NCBI GenBank assembly: GCA_020627645.1
Contig: JAHDGN010000186.1
Location: 1 to 6,745, forward strand
DNA length: 6,745 nt
Direction of reading: 5' to 3'
Source of the DNA: Akkermansiaceae bacterium
GTDB taxonomy: Bacteria > Verrucomicrobiota > Verrucomicrobiia > Verrucomicrobiales > Akkermansiaceae
The notes beneath the pieces are model-generated. The model did not search any database, was not told the origin of the DNA, and saw only the letters and a list, made by a program, of their open reading frames with translations. The number at the start of each line of letters is the position of its first letter. Within the stretch, counting starts at the first letter, position 1. The translations under genes were made by a program, and so were the position numbers. Below, in pieces: positions 1 to 6,503 of this stretch.

Positions 1-1191
1 TATAGAAGTTGGGGAGTGGGGGGAAATTGATTGGTTTGGAGTTGGGGTTGAAGTCCAGAAGTTGAAGAAGCCAGATTTGGCGAGGGGTCGGAGGTGACGA
101 TCTTCGGGGCGGGTGTGAAGGTGGAGTTTTAGACCGGAAGATTCTAGAGTTGGAAGAAGGTCGTGAAGGGGGCCGATTTCGGGTCGGAGGGCAGTGAGGG
201 CGGTGATGTTGTTTTGTTGGCTCCAGGAGATAAGGTCAGGGATGATTTCGGGTTGGATTTGGTAGTGTTGATCACAGCGTTGGGCGGTATCGTGGAGGGC
301 GGTTTGTAGGTATTTTTGTTGGAGAGGTGAGGTGCCGGGATTACCAGGGCTAATGATGATTTTGGAAGGTTTGAGGTGAGCAAGGGGAGAGGTTTCGGGG
401 GTGAGATCTTCTTCGTGAATCCATAGGACGGTGTGGGTTTTGGGGTCAGGGTTTTCTGGGAGTGAAGGACGGGTGATTTCGGGTTTGGCGATGTTTTCTG
501 GGAGGTGGGCGGATGGGGTTTCGAGGAGGTGGAGTCCGGTGGTATCAAGGAGATTAGGGTGGAGGTATTTTTCGATGTTGGAGCGTCGAGGGAGGTAGGT
601 TTTGCCAGGGGTTTGGAGGCCTGCGACCCATCGCCAAGAGAGGGTGTTAGAGGCGGGGTCAAAGTCGAGGAGGTGATCTTGAAAGAATTTGGCTCCGAGT
701 TGCCAAGGAAGTTGTTCGATATGGATCCAGTAGGCGGCAAACCACATGCGAGCGTGGTTGTGGAGATATCCAGTGGAGGTGAGTTCCTGGGCGAAGTGGT
801 TCATGACGGCGATGGGGCCGCTGCCCTCTTGTATCGCTATTGATTTAGCGGTTGGCTGAGGAATTGATTGAGTGAATTCTGTCCAGATTTGTGGGCGGAG
901 GGAGAGCCAGGCTTTCCAGTAGGTGCGCCAGTAGACTTCTTGGGTAAATTTTTCGATAGTGGAGTGGGCGTATTTTTCGAGAGGGGCTTGGGCGACTTCC
1001 CATTCGGTAAGGAGTCGATGCCGTATGGCTGGGGAAAGGCGGGAGACGTTTGAGTGATCGGGGAGAACGTGGTTTCGGTCGCGAGAGTATTTTCCTGAAT
1101 GAGGAATGAAGTCGGTGAGTTGGTCGAGGGCTGTTTTCCGGGTGCTGGGAAAATTCACCCGGTAAGGTGGGGTGGATTTGGGAGGTTGCAA
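1..1191 (-). CDS. Photolyase/cryptochrome-type FAD-binding protein, C-terminus cut off by window edge
   Basis: Reading the minus strand from a TTG at 1191 gives 397 uninterrupted codons to the left edge with no stop, so the gene is 3'-partial. Residues about 15-210 resemble the helical FAD-binding domain of DNA photolyases. Seen are SNVSRLSPAIRHRL at 47-60, QEVYWRTYWKAWL at 84-96, TGYLHNHARMWFAAYW at 140-155, and DFDPASNTLSWRWVAGLQT at 176-194. By alignment with classical photolyases, Asn182 matches the Asn near flavin N5. Residues about 250-378 alternate predicted strands and helices (TVLWIHEEDL, KIIISPG, a final SGFFNFW) and look like an alpha/beta domain placed after the FAD domain. DNA repair or light sensing is inferred from the family only. 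The start is uncertain: a stop lies two codons upstream of the TTG, GTG at 1158 is an alternative, and neither has a clear Shine-Dalgarno. The gene lies 16 bases after the peptidase stop, suggesting one transcript. Confidence 0.85.
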   Translation of the reverse strand, partial: MQPPKSTPPYRVNFPSTRKTALDQLTDFIPHSGKYSRDRNHVLPDHSNVSRLSPAIRHRLLTEWEVAQAPLEKYAHSTIEKFTQEVYWRTYWKAWLSLRPQIWTEFTQSIPQPTAKSIAIQEGSGPIAVMNHFAQELTSTGYLHNHARMWFAAYWIHIEQLPWQLGAKFFQDHLLDFDPASNTLSWRWVAGLQTPGKTYLPRRSNIEKYLHPNLLDTTGLHLLETPSAHLPENIAKPEITRPSLPENPDPKTHTVLWIHEEDLTPETSPLAHLKPSKIIISPGNPGTSPLQQKYLQTALHDTAQRCDQHYQIQPEIIPDLISWSQQNNITALTALRPEIGPLHDLLPTLESSGLKLHLHTRPEDRHLRPLAKSGFFNFWTSTPTPNQSISPHSPTSI

Positions 1192-1207
1192 GTTTTAAGC
1201 TGAGGGA

Positions 1208-2431
1208 TTAGTTCACTGGAAGTGATGGGTCGCCGAGGAGGTTGAGTTCGCAGATGCCTTGGTGGTAGGTCGCAGATTTTTTGGCGTCGTCGGCGAGGTT
1301 GGATTTGGAGATGGCGAGAGCGTGTCCAGCGAGGGCGGGTTCTTTGGCGAGGGCAGCAGCCCAGAAGGAGGCCATGGTTTGGGTGGTGCCGTCTGGTTTT
1401 CCTTCTTGGACCATTTGTTTGAATTCGACTCGTGGGTTGTGGAAGTGAGGTTTCCCCTCACGAGCGGGAGCAACGATGACGAGAGCGCCACCATTGGGTT
1501 GGCGGAGCATCGCTTCAGTGATGCAAGGATCTTTGGTGGCATCGAAGTGGCCGGTGAAGCAGGAGACGGTGGTGATGAAGAGGGGTTGTTTGTTTTTGAG
1601 TTTGGAGACGCTTTTGAGGTCAAATTTGCTATGGTTTTCGAGTTGCCATTGGTCGATGAGTCCGTGGCCGTGGATGTGCCATTTGGTGATTTTGCCGTCG
1701 GAGAATTTGGCGGTGAGGTTGTCGGGGGTGAGGTGGTAGGAGCCGGGTTTATTTTCTTCGTCCCAAGCGGTTTCGTCATTGAAGAAGAAGGAGACTTTTC
1801 CATCCGGCCAGGAGGCTGGGATGATTTCGTTACCGGATTTTTTGACTTTAGCGTAGGCGCCGCGGACGGCGCAGGTCATGGCGAGTTGCTTGGTGGGTTT
1901 TTGTTTGAGATAGGCGGTGACTTTTTCTTGGTAGGCTTTGATGTCGTCGGCGGTGCGGATGGGGATACGGCCGATGCTGACTTTCCCATCTGGGTAGGTG
2001 ATAGCGGGACGATCGTCTTTGAATTCGCCGTAGATTCCGTCTTTGTCGTGATCCCAGGAGGTCGGGCTGATGTAGTAGATGTCGGTAGGAATGTCGGTGT
2101 CATTGCCCCACATGTTTTTGTGGAAGGTGTCGCGATCTGGGATGAGGCCTCCATCGGGGCTGCTGTCGCCACCTAAAATAATGGTTTGGAATCCTTTTTT
2201 GTCGATGTGGTGGCGTGCGGCAAGGCGGATTTTGTTTTGAATGTCTCCTTCTTTGTAGGCTTTGGAGATTTGGTCGATAGTGATGACTTTTATGGGGGTG
2301 CCTTGCTTGGTTCTGGTGTTGGCGTATTCGGTCCAAGCGTCTTTGAGTTTGGTGGGGCTAATGAGGAGGGTTTTGGGGTCAGATGCGTTTGCTGACAGGG
2401 TAAGTGATGCGATGAGAATGATCTTTTTCAT
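1208..2431 (-). CDS. Secreted gingipain-like (family C25) cysteine peptidase
   Basis: The 407-residue protein begins with a short signal peptide: MKK, a hydrophobic stretch, and a likely signal-peptidase I site after ANA (residue 16). The rest matches the gingipain catalytic fold. ILGGDSSPDGGLIPDRDT (85-102) and PTDIYYISPTSWDHDKDGI (115-133) correspond to the Asp-rich region. GKVSIGRIPIRTADDIKAYQ (149-168) is the conserved 'GRiPv...' segment. WHIHGHG (251-257) carries the predicted catalytic His256, and TTVSCFTGHF (287-296) the catalytic Cys291. NLLGDPSLPV close to the C-terminus is typical of C25 ends. It should be exported and cleave proteins or peptides outside the cytoplasm; its specificity cannot be read. 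It lacks the long propeptide, immunoglobulin-like and sorting domains of Porphyromonas gingipains. The ATG at 2431 is preceded by no convincing Shine-Dalgarno. A terminator separates it from the transketolase upstream, so it probably has its own promoter in 2432-2478. Confidence 0.87.
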   Translation of the reverse strand: MKKIILIASLTLSANASDPKTLLISPTKLKDAWTEYANTRTKQGTPIKVITIDQISKAYKEGDIQNKIRLAARHHIDKKGFQTIILGGDSSPDGGLIPDRDTFHKNMWGNDTDIPTDIYYISPTSWDHDKDGIYGEFKDDRPAITYPDGKVSIGRIPIRTADDIKAYQEKVTAYLKQKPTKQLAMTCAVRGAYAKVKKSGNEIIPASWPDGKVSFFFNDETAWDEENKPGSYHLTPDNLTAKFSDGKITKWHIHGHGLIDQWQLENHSKFDLKSVSKLKNKQPLFITTVSCFTGHFDATKDPCITEAMLRQPNGGALVIVAPAREGKPHFHNPRVEFKQMVQEGKPDGTTQTMASFWAAALAKEPALAGHALAISKSNLADDAKKSATYHQGICELNLLGDPSLPVN

Positions 2432-2534
2432 AGGATTTGGTTCTTTTACTCAGTCTTTGTTGGGGTGTGAAGGAAAAGAAAAAACCTCTCCCTTTCGGGG
2501 GAGAGGCTTCAAAGGATGATTTTATTCCTAATTT
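2432..2534. other. Intergenic gap between transketolase and peptidase genes
   Basis: This 103-base gap holds the terminator and, by inference, the promoter of the peptidase/photolyase-like unit, since that unit lies directly behind the terminator. I could not identify a clear -35/-10 pair within it. Confidence 0.4.
2479..2506 (-). terminator. Intrinsic terminator of the transketolase gene
   Basis: Read on the minus strand, CCTCTCCC (2506-2499) pairs perfectly over 8 bp with GGGAGAGG (2492-2485) around a six-base loop. A run of six T (2484-2479) follows, then C and TTTT. It lies 28 bases past the transketolase stop and before the peptidase ATG, so it should end the tkt transcript and uncouple the two genes. 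Confidence 0.92.
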
Positions 2535-4511
2535 TTATGCGAGAGCGTTGACAATGGAATCTGGGGTGATTCCGAGTTCCGTCATGACGACGTCGCCGGG
2601 TGCTGACATGCCAAAGCGATCAATTCCGACGACTTTGCCTTCGAGGCCGACATACTTGTACCAAAGTCCGGTGACGCCGGCTTCGATGGCGACTCGTTTT
2701 GAGCAAGAGGCGGGGAGGATTTCTTGGCGGTAGGCGTCGGACTGGCGGTCAAAGCGTTCGAGGCACGGAGCGGAGACGACGCGGGCACCGGCTCCAATTT
2801 GTTTGGCGGCTTCAAGGGCGTGTCCGACTTCGGATCCGGTAGCGAGGATGATGCATTCGAGGTCACCTTCTTCTTTTTTGAGGATGTAGGCTCCTTTGGC
2901 GACTCCATCGCGGCGGATGGCTAGAGGGGCATAGTTGTTGAGAGAGACGACTTTTTGGCGGCTGAAGATGAGGGCGCTTGGTCCATCGGTTCGTTCCATG
3001 GCTGAGATCCAGGCTCCGGCAACTTCTTCTTGGTCAGCGGGGCGGATGACGTCGAGATTTGGGATGACGCGGAGACCGGAGACGGTTTCGACAGGTTGGT
3101 GGGTGGGGCCGTCTTCGCCAACACCGACGGAGTCGTGGGTGAAGATGAAAGTGACGGGGAGATGGGCGAGTCCGGCGAGGCGGATGGAAGGGCGGAGGTA
3201 GTCGGCAAAGACGCAGAAGGTGGCTCCGGAGATTCGGAAGAGTCCATCGTAAGCGACGCCATTGCAGATGGCGCCCATGGCGTGTTCGCGAATTCCGAAC
3301 CAGATGTTGCGGCCGGATGGGGTTTCGGCAGAGAAGTCGCCTTCGTCTTTGAGGTAATTTTTGGTGGATCCGAAAAGGTCGGCGGATCCGGTGATCATGG
3401 AGGGAACGGCTTTTGCGATGTGGTTGATGACGTCACCGCCGGCAGCTCGGGTGGCATTGGCATAGTCTTCGGGGAAGGCTGGAATTTGGTCGGAGAGGTC
3501 GGTGGGGACGACTTTTGCGACATTGTTTTCGAGTTCGACAGCGAGATCTGGGTTTTCGGTTGACCAGGCGTCGTAGGTGGCTTGCCAGCTTTCGAAAGCT
3601 TCTTTTTTTGCAATGGCTTGAGATGTGAAATGAGTTTTGGTTTCTTCGGAGACAAAGAAGTGTTCGGTTGGGAGACCGAGCCCTTGACGTGCTTCGTCAG
3701 AGAAGTTGGCTCCGCTTTCACCGTGGGCTTTGGCGGTCCCGGCGACCTGAGGAATACCGCGTCCGATTTCGGTCTTTGCGATGATGATTTTGGGTTTGCC
3801 GTTGTTGTTATCTTTGGCGTTTTGGACGGCGGAGAGGATGGTGTCGAGGTCGTGTCCGTCGATGGTTTGAGTGTCCCAGTTCAGTGATTGGAAGTATCGC
3901 TCGGTGTCCCATCCTTGGGTTTTGTCGGCCATGGCGTCGAGGGTGACGTCATTGGAGTCGTAGATGAGGATGAGGTTGTCGAGGGCGTTGTGTCCGGCGA
4001 AAGCGATGGCTTCTTGGGCGACCCCTTCTTGGAGGCATCCGTCGCCGGCGAGGGCGATGATGTGGTTGTCGAAGATGGTGTGGTCGGTGGTGTTGTACCG
4101 AGCGGCGGCGCGTTTTCCAGAGAGGGCGTACCCGACGGCGTTGCCGATGCCTTGGCCGAGTGGGCCGGTTGTTGCTTCGACGCCATCGGTTTCGGCATAT
4201 TCTGGGTGTCCGGGAGTGACGGAGTGGAGCTTACGGAAGTCTTTGAGGTCTTGGAGGGAGACTTTGTATCCGGCGAGATGGAGCCAGGTGTAGATGAACA
4301 TGGAGCCATGACCGGCGGAGAGGATGAAGCGGTCTCGGTTGAGCCATTTTGGTGCAGCAGGGTTGAAGTTTAGTGATTCGCTGAAGAGGACGGCGCCGAT
4401 TTCCGCGCAGCCGAGAGGGAGTCCGAGGTGTCCGGAAGAGCAGGCGTGGACGGCGTCGATGGCGAGGCCGCGGGCTTCATTTGCGGCTTTTGTGAGAGCG
4501 TCTTTGTTCAT
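2535..4511 (-). CDS. tkt: Transketolase
   Basis: This is a complete thiamine-diphosphate transketolase that moves two-carbon ketol units between sugar phosphates in the non-oxidative pentose phosphate pathway. It is 658 residues from the ATG at 4511, close to the roughly 660 usual for bacterial enzymes. Motifs in ATG numbering: ACSSGHLGLPLG at 23-34 (His28), TPGHPEY at 99-105, ThDP-pyrophosphate/metal site LAGDGCLQEG at 154-163, FGIREHAMG at 405-413 with the catalytic Glu409, and HDSVGVGEDGPTHQPVE at 459-475. A TTG at 4532 would add seven residues, but homology begins at MNKDALTKAANEARG, so the ATG is preferred; neither start has a strong Shine-Dalgarno. It ends with an intrinsic terminator and is divergent from yqgE, so it is probably monocistronic. 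No key residue appears lost. Confidence 0.97.
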   Translation of the reverse strand: MNKDALTKAANEARGLAIDAVHACSSGHLGLPLGCAEIGAVLFSESLNFNPAAPKWLNRDRFILSAGHGSMFIYTWLHLAGYKVSLQDLKDFRKLHSVTPGHPEYAETDGVEATTGPLGQGIGNAVGYALSGKRAAARYNTTDHTIFDNHIIALAGDGCLQEGVAQEAIAFAGHNALDNLILIYDSNDVTLDAMADKTQGWDTERYFQSLNWDTQTIDGHDLDTILSAVQNAKDNNNGKPKIIIAKTEIGRGIPQVAGTAKAHGESGANFSDEARQGLGLPTEHFFVSEETKTHFTSQAIAKKEAFESWQATYDAWSTENPDLAVELENNVAKVVPTDLSDQIPAFPEDYANATRAAGGDVINHIAKAVPSMITGSADLFGSTKNYLKDEGDFSAETPSGRNIWFGIREHAMGAICNGVAYDGLFRISGATFCVFADYLRPSIRLAGLAHLPVTFIFTHDSVGVGEDGPTHQPVETVSGLRVIPNLDVIRPADQEEVAGAWISAMERTDGPSALIFSRQKVVSLNNYAPLAIRRDGVAKGAYILKKEEGDLECIILATGSEVGHALEAAKQIGAGARVVSAPCLERFDRQSDAYRQEILPASCSKRVAIEAGVTGLWYKYVGLEGKVVGIDRFGMSAPGDVVMTELGITPDSIVNALA

Positions 4512-4671
4512 CTGGGGATAGGTTTGGGTCAAAGGATGGAACTTTCAAGATTGAAGAGGTGCGAAGTTGGGATCGGAGGTCGGAGGTCAAAGATTGGAGA
4601 TTGGAGATTGGAGATTGGAGATTGGATGAGGGGACTTGACGGGGGATTATTTGGAGAAGAAGATTTTCTCG
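4512..4671. promoter_or_regulatory. Divergent intergenic region between tkt and yqgE
   Basis: The two genes are transcribed away from each other, so both promoters must lie in these 160 bases; this is inferred from layout. No confident sigma-70 hexamer pair is visible on either strand. The centre is occupied by a heptanucleotide tandem repeat, annotated separately. Confidence 0.5.
4571..4626. repeat. Heptanucleotide tandem repeat, 8 units
   Basis: Eight consecutive 7-base units fill 4571-4626: GATCGGA, GGTCGGA, GGTCAAA and then five perfect GATTGGA units (4592-4626). The perfect part is 35 bases. It lies 45 bases before the yqgE ATG and 59 bases from the tkt ATG. The repeat creates a spurious plus-strand reading frame with the peptide pattern IGDWRLEIGDW. 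Change in copy number by replication slippage would alter spacing between the two promoters or the start sites; that is inference. Confidence 0.93.
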
Positions 4672-5220
4672 ATGCTTAGTGAGGTTCCAGAGGATTTGGG
4701 GGGGAAGTTGTTGTTGGCGGATCCATCGCTGCGGGAGGGGTTATTTCATCGTTCGGTGATTTTTTTGGCTGAGCATTCGGCTGAAGATGGGGCGTTTGGG
4801 ATTGTGTTGAATCGACCTTCCGGAAAAAAAGTGGGGGAGCTTTTGAAGGGAGGGGAGTTTCGGGGATTGGAGGATGTTCCGGTGCATTTGGGTGGTCCTG
4901 TTTCGGAGGAAAATTTGATGTTTGGGGCGATGCGAAAGAATGGGGAGAGTTTGGATTTTCGATCACGGATTTCGGCTCAGGAGGCATCGAAAATGGTGGG
5001 GGAGGAGGGTGTCAAGGTGGTGGCTTACGCTGGGTATGCGGGTTGGTCGAAGGACCAGTTGGAAGAGGAGATTGAGAACCAGGCTTGGTTTGTCACGGCA
5101 GCATCGGGAGAGTTGATGAGGAAGAGGCATGATATTGCTCTGTGGAAATCTGTGATGAGTGAGTTGTCTCCGCTTCATCGGATTTTGGCGGAAGCCCCCG
5201 ATGAGATCCTAGCTAATTGA
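4672..5220 (+). CDS. yqgE: YqgE/AlgH family protein (DUF179)
   Basis: The protein is 182 residues from ATG 4672, matching the roughly 185 of E. coli YqgE. Family landmarks are present: GGKLLLADPSLREGLFHRSV near the N-terminus, then FLAEHSAEDGAFGIVLNRP, VPVHLGGPVS in the middle, VAYAGYAGWSKDQLEEEI, and a closing WKSVMSEL segment. It is a soluble, cytoplasmic single-domain protein. Its biochemical function is not settled; the Pseudomonas homologue AlgH was linked genetically to alginate regulation. Start choice: TTG at 4636 extends the frame by 12 residues and has GAGGGG just upstream, but those residues fall outside the family's conserved part and abut the tandem repeat, so the ATG is preferred with moderate confidence. 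The stop is 11 bases before the membrane-protein ATG, indicating an operon. Codons are strongly G/T-rich. Confidence 0.94.
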   Translation: MLSEVPEDLGGKLLLADPSLREGLFHRSVIFLAEHSAEDGAFGIVLNRPSGKKVGELLKGGEFRGLEDVPVHLGGPVSEENLMFGAMRKNGESLDFRSRISAQEASKMVGEEGVKVVAYAGYAGWSKDQLEEEIENQAWFVTAASGELMRKRHDIALWKSVMSELSPLHRILAEAPDEILAN

Positions 5221-5225
5221 GGGAG
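5219..5225 (+). promoter_or_regulatory. Strong Shine-Dalgarno that fixes the start of the membrane-protein gene
   Basis: GAGGGAG lies six bases before the ATG at 5232 and overlaps the TGA stop of yqgE. It makes ATG 5232 much more likely than the TTG at 5217, which overlaps the yqgE stop and would add five residues. The overlap also suggests translational coupling. Confidence 0.75.
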
Positions 5226-5231
5226 TTTTTT

Positions 5232-5522
5232 ATGACATTGAAAAAATTGGAGCCAATGAATCGGCTGTTTTTGTGGTTGGCTCTGGTAGGATTTTTCTTG
5301 GTAAATGTGCCGTTTTTGTATTTTTCGTTTTTGAGACGGGAAGTATACGAGACGGCGATGGGGAATGGGATGGCTTTGGTTTTTATGGGAGAGGCGTTTT
5401 TGCTGCTGATTTTTTTCGCCTGTTTCATTCATTGGGTGGGAATTCGGAAGCCGGGCTGGTTGTTCTTTGTGGTGATGTCGTTGTTGGGAAGTTTGGCCTT
5501 TAGTATTCCCTTTCATCTCTAA
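5232..5522 (+). CDS. Small three-helix membrane protein of unknown function
   Basis: I do not recognise the family. The 96-residue protein has three strongly hydrophobic stretches long enough to span a membrane: about 11-33 (LFLWLALVGFFLVNVPFLYF), 47-69 (rich in Leu and Phe, with Glu54 inside) and 75-94 (GWLFFVVMSLLGSLAFSIPF). The positive residues LKK precede helix 1, RRE follows it, and IRK lies between helices 2 and 3. No catalytic motif or signal-peptidase site is visible. It follows yqgE by 11 bases with a strong Shine-Dalgarno and the same G/T-rich codon use, so co-transcription is likely. The hairpin downstream would end the transcript. A real gene is supported by the ribosome site, operon position and consistent membrane pattern. 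Confidence 0.78.
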   Translation: MTLKKLEPMNRLFLWLALVGFFLVNVPFLYFSFLRREVYETAMGNGMALVFMGEAFLLLIFFACFIHWVGIRKPGWLFFVVMSLLGSLAFSIPFHL

Positions 5523-5544
5523 CTTTTGACTAGGAAGAAGTAGC

Positions 5545-5595
5545 ATGAAAGAGAGAGGGAGGCCTCCAAGTGGAGACTTCCCTCTGGGGTTTCAT
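5545..5595. terminator. Long imperfect hairpin between convergent genes, possible bidirectional terminator
   Basis: The core is AGAGGGAGG (5554-5562) pairing with CTTCCCTCT (5577-5585), including one G-T wobble. A C-A mismatch follows, then CTCC/GGAG closing an AAGT loop (5568-5571). Beyond a 3x4 internal loop, ATGAAA (5545-5550) pairs with TTTCAT (5590-5595). It follows the membrane-protein stop on the plus strand and overlaps the stop of the minus-strand gene. No long T run follows on either strand, so efficiency as an intrinsic terminator is uncertain. Confidence 0.55.
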
Positions 5596-6503
5596 ACGAC
5601 GAGGAGTTGGAAGGGTGTTTGCTGTTGGGACCTTCGGTGTTTCCTTAAGAAGGAGGGTGGAGTGTTCGTTGGTTTGAAACAAAACTTGCGAGGGAGTTTT
5701 GTGTAGATCGACCTTGGGGCATCTTCTGCCCCTTCTGATTTGTAGGCCTCGGCACTCAGTGGAGTATGGTAGTAAATTTTTCTGATGCCGAGTTCATGTA
5801 CTAGGAATGATATGGTTGCGCTGAGCATTGCTTCATCCCAAATTTTTCGGGAAATCCGAAGTCGAACATTCCAATAATCAACGATGGTTTGTATGGGTAA
5901 TTTGGAACCATACCAGAGCATTTCTTGGTCGTTGCAGTCTTTGGATTCTTCGATGAATTCTTTTACGTAGCGGATGCGGTCGTTTTGAATTTCTTCGATG
6001 AGAGCTTGTCCTGATTCCCAGTCGAGGTCGATGCGTGCCCAGGCTAGGGTTCGGTGGCGGCCTTGGTGAATGGGATGGTAGGAGGCTTCAAAGGGGTCGT
6101 CTTCGCGCTTGTTTATGAGGCGATCCATGAACTGTGCTTCTCCTCCGTGGAGGTTGAGTTGAAGGACAAGGTTGTAGGCATTTTTCCCACGACGGCTGGT
6201 TTGAATCCAGCCGTCGAAGATGTCTAAAGTCAGTCGGTAGGTTTCGGTTTCGTTTGGCCAGAGAAGAGCCAGGTCATCTCGGGTAATCTCTTTTTTCCCG
6301 AGTGAACCGAGCCATCGCTTGACGCTTTCTTTTTGGAGTAGTGATGCGAAGGGTGATCTTTTGAGTTCGGAAATTGAGCAGGAAGAGCCTGCAAATAATT
6401 TTATGAGCTGGATAGCGTACCAGTCCTTCCCATAATTGAAAAGGGTGCGTTTGTTGGTGAGGCAGGAACGCACTTCCTGCACTTCTTGATGTGTCATCGT
6501 CAT
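5592..6503 (-). CDS. Uncharacterised protein with an EIQSDW-like domain
   Basis: The 303-residue soluble protein has no signal peptide or membrane segment, and its function is unknown to me. The N-terminal part (1-130) is basic and mixed helical. Residues about 145-276 show an ordered set of motifs: HRTLAWARIDLDW (150-162), ALIEEIQND (167-175), IWDEAMLSATISFLVHELGI (221-240), RKIYYHT (241-247) and SIYTKLPRKFCF (265-276). This order, an 'H...laW.R' segment, then an 'IEEIQSDW'-type strand, then a W-E helix ending in a G-x-x-x-I/V strand, then Y-x-x-LP, recalls a domain I know from very large phage and mobile-element polyvalent proteins. The match is from memory and the D-R in place of the usual D-W is a deviation. 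The ATG at 6503 is kept because the frame begins there; ATG 6497 is a close alternative. No Shine-Dalgarno is evident. Sampled base composition is more A+T-rich than its neighbours. Confidence 0.8.
   Translation of the reverse strand: MTMTHQEVQEVRSCLTNKRTLFNYGKDWYAIQLIKLFAGSSCSISELKRSPFASLLQKESVKRWLGSLGKKEITRDDLALLWPNETETYRLTLDIFDGWIQTSRRGKNAYNLVLQLNLHGGEAQFMDRLINKREDDPFEASYHPIHQGRHRTLAWARIDLDWESGQALIEEIQNDRIRYVKEFIEESKDCNDQEMLWYGSKLPIQTIVDYWNVRLRISRKIWDEAMLSATISFLVHELGIRKIYYHTPLSAEAYKSEGAEDAPRSIYTKLPRKFCFKPTNTPPSFLRKHRRSQQQTPFQLLVV

Noticed and set aside
144..740. 198-codon minus-strand frame, Ser/Pro/Thr-rich
   Set aside because: It is an out-of-frame shadow of the photolyase-like gene; the correct frame carries recognisable FAD-domain motifs and runs through the window edge.
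1259..2176. 305-codon plus-strand open frame opposite the peptidase gene
   Set aside because: It is antisense to a gene with clear family motifs and signal peptide. Its Gly/Val/Phe/Asp-rich content follows from the G/T-rich + strand, and no domain pattern is visible.
3030..3563. 177-codon plus-strand frame opposite transketolase
   Set aside because: It is antisense to a fully conserved enzyme, and its low-complexity Gly/Asp/Val composition is explained by strand skew.
4532..4552. Possible -35/-10 promoter for tkt (TTGAAA and downstream bases)
   Set aside because: TTGAAA is present on the minus strand, but at 17-base spacing the -10 would be AAACCT, too weak to call.
4591..4626. Possible CRISPR array
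   Set aside because: The units are seven bases long and directly adjacent, with no spacers and no cas genes nearby, so it is a simple tandem repeat.
4428..4679. 83-codon plus-strand frame containing IGDWRLEIGDW
   Set aside because: It starts inside tkt and reads through the heptamer repeat, so the peptide periodicity is a product of the repeat, and it overlaps the yqgE start region.
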